Shown here one piece after another: positions 30,420-34,826 of a stretch of 34,826 bases of DNA. The position numbers were made by a program, and so were the translations under genes. The notes under the pieces were generated by a model. The model was given only the letters and a program-made list of their open reading frames with translations, was not told where the DNA came from and searched no databases. Source of the DNA: Gammaproteobacteria bacterium (lineage in GTDB: Bacteria; Pseudomonadota; Gammaproteobacteria; Methylococcales; Methylomonadaceae). Location of the stretch: NCBI GenBank assembly GCA_018830325.1, contig JAHJSQ010000144.1:1-34826 (forward strand). The letters are read 5' to 3'. Within the stretch, counting starts at the first letter, position 1; every line of letters begins with the position of its first letter.

Positions 30420-31322
30420 CTAAACCACATCGGCCCAATAATCGTCGATCCGCTGTTGGATTTCGGCGAGCATCGCTTCGTTTCGGACCGGTTCGAACAG
30501 ATGCGCGAACCGTCCCTGGACTTTCAGATAATCTTCGACCGGCAAGCGCTCCTTCGGTATTTTGGTATGCGAGACGCGGCCGTCTTGGTATTCCTTGAGC
30601 GGCCAGACGCCGGTCTTGACCGCCAGTCTGCCGATTTCGGTGCTTTCCTTCGGGTCGAAATCCCAGCCGGTCGGACACGGCGACAGCGCGATAATCAGTC
30701 TTGAACCTTTCAATTGAGTCGCCTTCTCGATTTTTCGCGCGAGATCCAGCGGTTCCGCGCCGATCACGGTCGCGACATAGGCCGGTTTGTTCGCGGCCCA
30801 CAATGCAAACAAATCCTTTTTATAGCCCGGATAGCCTCTAGGGCCCTTGCTAGTCGAGGTCTTCGCGCCGGCCGAGAATTGCTGGCCGGTATTGCCGTAG
30901 CCTTCGTTGTCGTAGCAGATATAGAGAAAATCGAGGCCTCGGTCGATCGCGCCCGACGTCGCCGAAACACCCATGCCGTAGGCCGAACCGTCGCCGCTCA
31001 GCACGACCGTCGTGAGGTCTTCTTCGGGCGGTATGTGTTTCTGTTCCAGCAGAATGTCGAGTGCGTCGCGAATGCCTTGAGCACCGGCCGGAGCGGAGCC
31101 CATCGCGGTATAGAGCCAGGAACCGCGAAATGGCGTAAACGGGTAGATCGAGAGCAGCGTCATGCAACCGGCTGCATTGACGAAGACGGTCTTGTTGCCG
31201 AGGATGTCGTAGATTTGATGCAGTGCCTGCAGTCCGCCGCAACCGGCGCACATCGGTGTACCTGCGCCCAGCCAATGTGTCGAAGGCAGGTCTTTCATTC
31301 GTGCGAATCGAGTGTCGGTCAT
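30420..31322 (-). CDS. 2-oxoacid:ferredoxin oxidoreductase, beta subunit (PorB type)
   Basis: This thiamine-diphosphate-binding subunit has 300 residues. It has the cluster cysteines CAGCGG near the N-terminus, a Cys in VNAAGCMTLL and a distal Cys in LSPCPTGWD, a set expected to bind [4Fe-4S]. The ThDP/Mg motif is VVLSGDGSAYGMGVSATSGA followed by YDNEGYGNTGQQFS. Its length matches PorB of archaeal and bacterial pyruvate:ferredoxin oxidoreductases. The ATG overlaps the alpha-subunit stop (ATGA) and follows GAAGGAG. The specific 2-oxoacid (pyruvate, 2-ketoisovalerate or an aromatic keto acid) cannot be decided from sequence. Confidence 0.9.
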   Translation of the reverse strand: MTDTRFARMKDLPSTHWLGAGTPMCAGCGGLQALHQIYDILGNKTVFVNAAGCMTLLSIYPFTPFRGSWLYTAMGSAPAGAQGIRDALDILLEQKHIPPEEDLTTVVLSGDGSAYGMGVSATSGAIDRGLDFLYICYDNEGYGNTGQQFSAGAKTSTSKGPRGYPGYKKDLFALWAANKPAYVATVIGAEPLDLARKIEKATQLKGSRLIIALSPCPTGWDFDPKESTEIGRLAVKTGVWPLKEYQDGRVSHTKIPKERLPVEDYLKVQGRFAHLFEPVRNEAMLAEIQQRIDDYWADVV

Positions 31323-32569
31323 GGCTGATTCTCCTTCAACTGCTGTCTTTCGACTTGGGCTATCGCTCTGAGATTTTTCAATTCCTTGAACTCACGGGCC
31401 GTATATAAAAGCCTGGGAGGCGGCGTTTCTCCGGTTTTGGACGCGTTGATCAGGGTTTGGGCGATTTCGAAGAATTCTTCCTGAGAAATATCGCGGCCGC
31501 CGAGACCGCCGATGAAGCTCGCGAGAATAGGCGGAGCTTGGCCTATACCGTACAATACAGAAGCAATTTCGGCATGCAATATGCCGCCTTTGCCGATCGA
31601 CAGATTTTGATCGATGACCGCGAGCGCTTTTTTTTCGGAGACCGCGGCCGCGATCGCTGCACTGGGAAACGGCCGGATCAGGCGAGGGCGGAGCAGGCCG
31701 ATTTTGATGCCGGCCTCGCGAAGCCTGAGTACGGCGTCTTTGGCCTTGGTCGCGAAACAGCCCATCATCACGAACAGATAATCGGCGTCGTCGCATTCGA
31801 AGCATTCCAACAGACCGTGAAAACGGCCGAAACGTGCGTTGAACTCGTCGGCGATTTCGGGATAGACGTTTAGCGCCTCGAGCATCGCCAGATGGGTTTC
31901 GTATCGGAAATAAGAATAGGGCGAGCCGCCCAATACCGCGACTGCCTGGCTTTCCGGCATGCTGGCGCGGAACTTGATTTGTCCGGGGTCGAATTCGCCG
32001 ACGAATTCCCGGGCCTCGCTTTGATCCGGAATTTCGACCGGTTCCCGCGTGAAAGACAAGTAGAAACCGTCCAGATTGACGATGATCGGCAGGCGGATGC
32101 TTTGGTGTTCGGCCAATCGGTAAGCGATTAACATGGTATCGAGCACTTCCTGGCAGTTGGCGCAATGGATCTGTATAAAACCGCTGTCGCGTGCGGCCAG
32201 CACGTCGTTGTGATCGGGCTCGAGCGTGATCGGGCTGCTCAGGCCGCGCGACACGTTGACCAGCACGAACGGCGCGCGCCAACCGGTCACCGTGTAGATC
32301 ATTTCCATCGCATGCAACAGGCCCTGGCTCGAAGTCGCTGTAAACACGCGGACGCCGGTCGCGGCGGCGGCTCCGGCCGCCGTGATCATCGAATGTTCGG
32401 ATTCGAGTACGGTCATTCTGCCTTGAAGTTCGCCTCTCTCGAACCATCCGGACAGCGTCTCGATGATCTCGGTCTGCGGCGTGATTGGGAAGGCCGGGAC
32501 GTAATCGATACCGGCCAGACGCGCGCCCCAAGCGGCGGCGGCATTGCCGGTCAACAGTTTTCGGTTCAT
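31319..32569 (-). CDS. 2-oxoacid:ferredoxin oxidoreductase, alpha subunit (PorA type)
   Basis: This 416-residue subunit holds the pyrimidine-binding domain: GNAAAAWGARLAGID, YPITP-like AFPITPQTEIIE, LESEHSMITAAGAAAATGVR, FTATSSQGLLHAMEMIY, LVNVSRGLSSPITLEPDHND and a later transketolase C-domain (LFVMMGCFATKAKDAV, RLIRPFPSAAI, DQNLSIGKGG). ATG 32569 is preferred to the frame's start at 32671 because of the AAGGAGA box and the family start. It overlaps the gamma-delta stop by ATGA on one side and the beta start on the other, so the three subunits are coupled. Confidence 0.9.
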   Translation of the reverse strand: MNRKLLTGNAAAAWGARLAGIDYVPAFPITPQTEIIETLSGWFERGELQGRMTVLESEHSMITAAGAAAATGVRVFTATSSQGLLHAMEMIYTVTGWRAPFVLVNVSRGLSSPITLEPDHNDVLAARDSGFIQIHCANCQEVLDTMLIAYRLAEHQSIRLPIIVNLDGFYLSFTREPVEIPDQSEAREFVGEFDPGQIKFRASMPESQAVAVLGGSPYSYFRYETHLAMLEALNVYPEIADEFNARFGRFHGLLECFECDDADYLFVMMGCFATKAKDAVLRLREAGIKIGLLRPRLIRPFPSAAIAAAVSEKKALAVIDQNLSIGKGGILHAEIASVLYGIGQAPPILASFIGGLGGRDISQEEFFEIAQTLINASKTGETPPPRLLYTAREFKELKNLRAIAQVERQQLKENQP

Positions 32570-33489
32570 CGTTGTTCTCCTTGCCGTTCGAGCCGTTGGG
32601 CTTCGGATTCCGGAATCGCTACGATCGCATGCGATGGGCATTGCGCAACGCAGATCATGCAGCCTTTGCAATGCTCGTAGTCGATGACCGGGAACCCTTC
32701 TTCATTGACCGAGATCGCGCTGTCGGGACAAAAACTGCTGCACACCCACCAGCAGCGATGGCAATCCTCGTAATGAACAACCGGCCGTTGCGTGCGCCAT
32801 AAGCCGGTTCTGACCTGCACGCTGGTTTGTGCGCCTTGTATCGTCGCTGAAGCCAGTTCGGAAGCCTCCAAGGGTAGGTTTATCCATTCGGGTTTCTGAT
32901 AGTCGATCAATGCGATCGCTTCGCTCTGCCGGACGAGGCCTTGATGAGCGCTCATCGATTCGAAACCCTGCAATACGGTGTCGAGATTGGCTTTCAACAA
33001 GGCCGGGCCGAGTTTCCCGAGTTCGTCTTCGAGTGCCTCGATCAAATTTTCCTTACGGATCACTCCGGTCAATCGTGCCGACGCGCCGGCGCAAGCCGCG
33101 CTTACCGAGGCCGGATCGGCACCCTCTGACGGTTTGATCGTTAAAATTGGACTCTTAAGATTCAGCCGGCTGCGCCAGACCGCATCGTCTTCGTGGCTGG
33201 CGATCAGCAAGACCGTATCGGGTCGAATGCCCGCCAGCACACCGGCTGCGGGCACCGGTATCAAGCTGTCGTCGACGACGACTAGGTCAGGATGCGTGAT
33301 GATGCCGCGGGCATTGATCGGCTTTCGATCGGCGCGCACATAGGCTGACATCGGCGCGCCTCGTCGTTCGGCGCCGTATCGCGGGGCGTCCTGAACTTCA
33401 TAGCCTTCTAGGAAAAAGGCTGTCCCGAGCAGCCTGCCGGCCGTCTTGATACCCTGGCCGCCGCGCCCGTGAAATCGGATATTGAACAT
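32566..33489 (-). CDS. 2-oxoacid:ferredoxin oxidoreductase, fused gamma-delta subunit
   Basis: This 307-residue fusion has residues 1 to about 185 as the gamma subunit (MFNIRFHGRGGQGIKTAGRL, QDAPRYGAERRGAPMSAYVR, LVVVDDSLIP). From about 235 it is a delta-type ferredoxin with two [4Fe-4S] motifs: CHRCWWVCSSFCPDSAI and CKGCMICVAQCPSHAI. The first has one extra residue between its second and third Cys relative to the usual C-x2-C-x2-C-x3-C-P. Electrons from the ThDP site should leave through it. ATG 33489 is chosen for its GGGAGG box; the frame's extension to 33909 overlaps the dehydrogenase gene. It is 20 bases after that gene, so it is in the same operon. Confidence 0.9.
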   Translation of the reverse strand: MFNIRFHGRGGQGIKTAGRLLGTAFFLEGYEVQDAPRYGAERRGAPMSAYVRADRKPINARGIITHPDLVVVDDSLIPVPAAGVLAGIRPDTVLLIASHEDDAVWRSRLNLKSPILTIKPSEGADPASVSAACAGASARLTGVIRKENLIEALEDELGKLGPALLKANLDTVLQGFESMSAHQGLVRQSEAIALIDYQKPEWINLPLEASELASATIQGAQTSVQVRTGLWRTQRPVVHYEDCHRCWWVCSSFCPDSAISVNEEGFPVIDYEHCKGCMICVAQCPSHAIVAIPESEAQRLERQGEQR

Positions 33490-33509
33490 GGACGCCTCCC
33501 GGATAGACG

Positions 33510-34640
33510 CTAGATGAAATGAGGGGCCGATGAAAACAGCGACCAGCGTCTGAGCGACATCGCTTTGTTGATGCGCTCGGCCGCCATTTGTATCGCGGCC
33601 TCTCGCGGCAGAATGTTTTTCGCCCGAACGATGCTCAGCAACTTTTCGGTGTTGTGGCTGATTTTTTCTTCGATGGTCTCCGATGCCGACGCGGCGGTCG
33701 CGCCATGATATTCCATCGCGGCGCAGATTACGCCGCCGGCATTGGCGATGAAATCGGGAATGCAGAGCACGCCTTTTTCGAACAACATTTTTTCGGCACC
33801 ATGCGTGATCGGTATGTTCGCGCCTTCGACGATCAGACGAGTCTTCAGGCGGTGAACATTGTTCTCGTTGATCACGTCGGGACGCGCCGCCGGAATCCAG
33901 ATATCGCATTCGATATCGACGATCTCGTCGCGCTCCAGACGCTGTCCTTCGGGGTAGTCGGCCACGCTTTTGCCTGCTTCCTTGAGTTTGAATAGCGCGG
34001 CGATATCGAGACCTTGCGGATTGAATGTCGTGCCGCGGCTATCGTTCGCGGCAATGATTTTTGCACCGCGTTCGGCCAAGAACCGCGCGGCATGCTTGCC
34101 GACCGATCCGAAGCCTTGAATCACGACTTTCGCATTGGTCAGCGAAGAATTCAGGTAATGCAACGCGGCTTCGGTCGCATGCAGCAAGCCCCATCCGGTC
34201 GCGCCGATCTCGTCGAGCGGAATTCCGCCGAGTTCCCTCGGAAGACCGACGGACCGGCCGATTTCGTCTCTGACCCAAGCCATGCATTCTTCATTCGTGC
34301 CCATGTCGGGGCCGAAAATATAGGACTCTTCGTTACGCAGCGAAGCGGCAGCCGCGCGCATCAGTTGTTGTTTGCGCTCCTTCGGCATTTTCGGGTCTCC
34401 GTAGATGACCATTTTCCCTCCGCCATGAGGCAGTCCGGCGGCGGCATTTTTGAAGGTCATCGCCCTGGCGAGCCGAAAACATTCATCGACGCTGACGTCT
34501 GGCGCGATTCGCACGCCGCCGATTGAAGGGCCCATCGCAACATTGTCGACGACCAGTATGCCTTTCAGGCCGACGGAAGGTTCGTAGATATGTATGATCT
34601 TGGTGGGGCCGAATTCATCGGCATAATCGAAAAGATCCAT
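33510..34640 (-). CDS. Glu/Leu/Phe/Val-family amino-acid dehydrogenase
   Basis: This is a 376-residue NAD(P)-dependent oxidative deaminase. The N-terminal catalytic domain has GPSIGGVRIAPDVS, MTFKNAAAGLPHGGGKMVI (the second Lys of this region is catalytic) and FGPDMGTNEECMAWV with the catalytic Asp. The Rossmann domain has VIQGFGSVGKHAARFL. Its length is nearer leucine and phenylalanine dehydrogenases (about 350-370) than hexameric glutamate dehydrogenases (about 410-450), but GTNEE is glutamate-dehydrogenase-like, so the amino acid is open. ATG 34640 follows a strong AAGGAG. It is first in the operon with the 2-oxoacid oxidoreductase and acyl-CoA synthetase, and so likely supplies or consumes their 2-oxoacid. 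Confidence 0.9.
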   Translation of the reverse strand: MDLFDYADEFGPTKIIHIYEPSVGLKGILVVDNVAMGPSIGGVRIAPDVSVDECFRLARAMTFKNAAAGLPHGGGKMVIYGDPKMPKERKQQLMRAAAASLRNEESYIFGPDMGTNEECMAWVRDEIGRSVGLPRELGGIPLDEIGATGWGLLHATEAALHYLNSSLTNAKVVIQGFGSVGKHAARFLAERGAKIIAANDSRGTTFNPQGLDIAALFKLKEAGKSVADYPEGQRLERDEIVDIECDIWIPAARPDVINENNVHRLKTRLIVEGANIPITHGAEKMLFEKGVLCIPDFIANAGGVICAAMEYHGATAASASETIEEKISHNTEKLLSIVRAKNILPREAAIQMAAERINKAMSLRRWSLFSSAPHFI

Positions 34641-34787
34641 GAGAAACTCCTTTTGTCGTTATTATTAGGCGATGACGATCGATTGATATAGGGCCAGTAG
34701 CTAATAAAGCTACATACTGAGCTATAATTTTAAATGACTTATCATAGTGAATAAGTGCTAGCTACAACAACATTAGTGGTGGTCATT

Positions 34788-34826
34788 ATGAACCTAGATT
34801 GGTTGGCAGATGGCAGAAAAATACCC
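34788..34826 (+). CDS. Start of an unidentified plus-strand gene, cut by the window end
   Basis: ATG 34788 opens a frame of 13 visible codons (MNLDWLADGRKIP) with a GGTGGT box upstream. The start recalls helix-turn-helix proteins of transposase type, but too little is visible to assign it. It is divergent from the dehydrogenase gene; the 147-base gap contains a small palindrome, GTAGCT/AGCTAC near 34697-34713. Confidence 0.45.
   Translation, partial: MNLDWLADGRKIP

Noticed and set aside
31392-32531. Long minus-strand ORF overlapping the PorA gene in another frame
   Set aside because: It is Arg-rich shadow translation; the alternate frame has all PorA motifs.

Overview
The window looks like chromosome of a gammaproteobacterial methanotroph or close methylotroph (Methylococcales-like). 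The main evidence is a tandem pair of methylene-tetrahydromethanopterin dehydrogenase genes (mtdB type), a 5-formyltetrahydrofolate cyclo-ligase gene beside them, a GacA/UvrY-type regulator, and many short palindromic intergenic repeats. Family assignments come from reading protein motifs by eye; no database search was run. No tRNA, rRNA or CRISPR array was seen.

Layout. 1-529: repeats upstream of a GacA/UvrY-type response regulator (530-1171). 1206-3036: two tandem mtdB paralogues on the minus strand. 3037-3537: palindromic repeats. 3538-6323: 5-FTHF cyclo-ligase, an NspC-like PLP decarboxylase and a zinc-free quinone-oxidoreductase-type enzyme on the plus strand. 6340-9171: an HDOD protein and a divergent REC-GGDEF-EAL protein. 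9509-11878: penicillin-binding protein 1B. 12489-13313: a DUF1722 protein with a decayed DUF523 half. 13646-15285: an AhpD-like protein divergent from an AraC regulator. 15434-17581: a TVP38/DedA-like membrane domain fused to a mercuric-reductase-like flavoprotein. 17805-19799: PiT phosphate transporter, ECF sigma factor and zinc-finger anti-sigma factor. 20558-23287: an overlapping three-gene arsenosugar-type operon (arsM, TIGR04282-type glycosyltransferase, arsS).

23665-28480 is an accessory, decaying stretch. It holds a type I restriction remnant in which an hsdM start appears joined to the back half of hsdR and is broken by two stops. It also holds a sirtuin lacking most zinc cysteines, a small helical protein, two integron-like cassettes (an orphan ORF and a yefM/yoeB-type toxin-antitoxin pair) each ending in an attC-like site, and an M28 peptidase fragment with an internal stop.

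28652-34640 (minus strand) is a compact operon. An amino-acid dehydrogenase gene is followed by three overlapping genes for a 2-oxoacid:ferredoxin oxidoreductase (fused gamma-delta, alpha, beta) and then an acyl-CoA synthetase. Together they could interconvert organic acid, acyl-CoA, 2-oxoacid and amino acid. A new plus-strand gene begins at 34788 and runs off the window.

Intergenic DNA is full of MITE-like or REP-like elements. At least three families occur more than once in the window, and one copy appears nested in another family.
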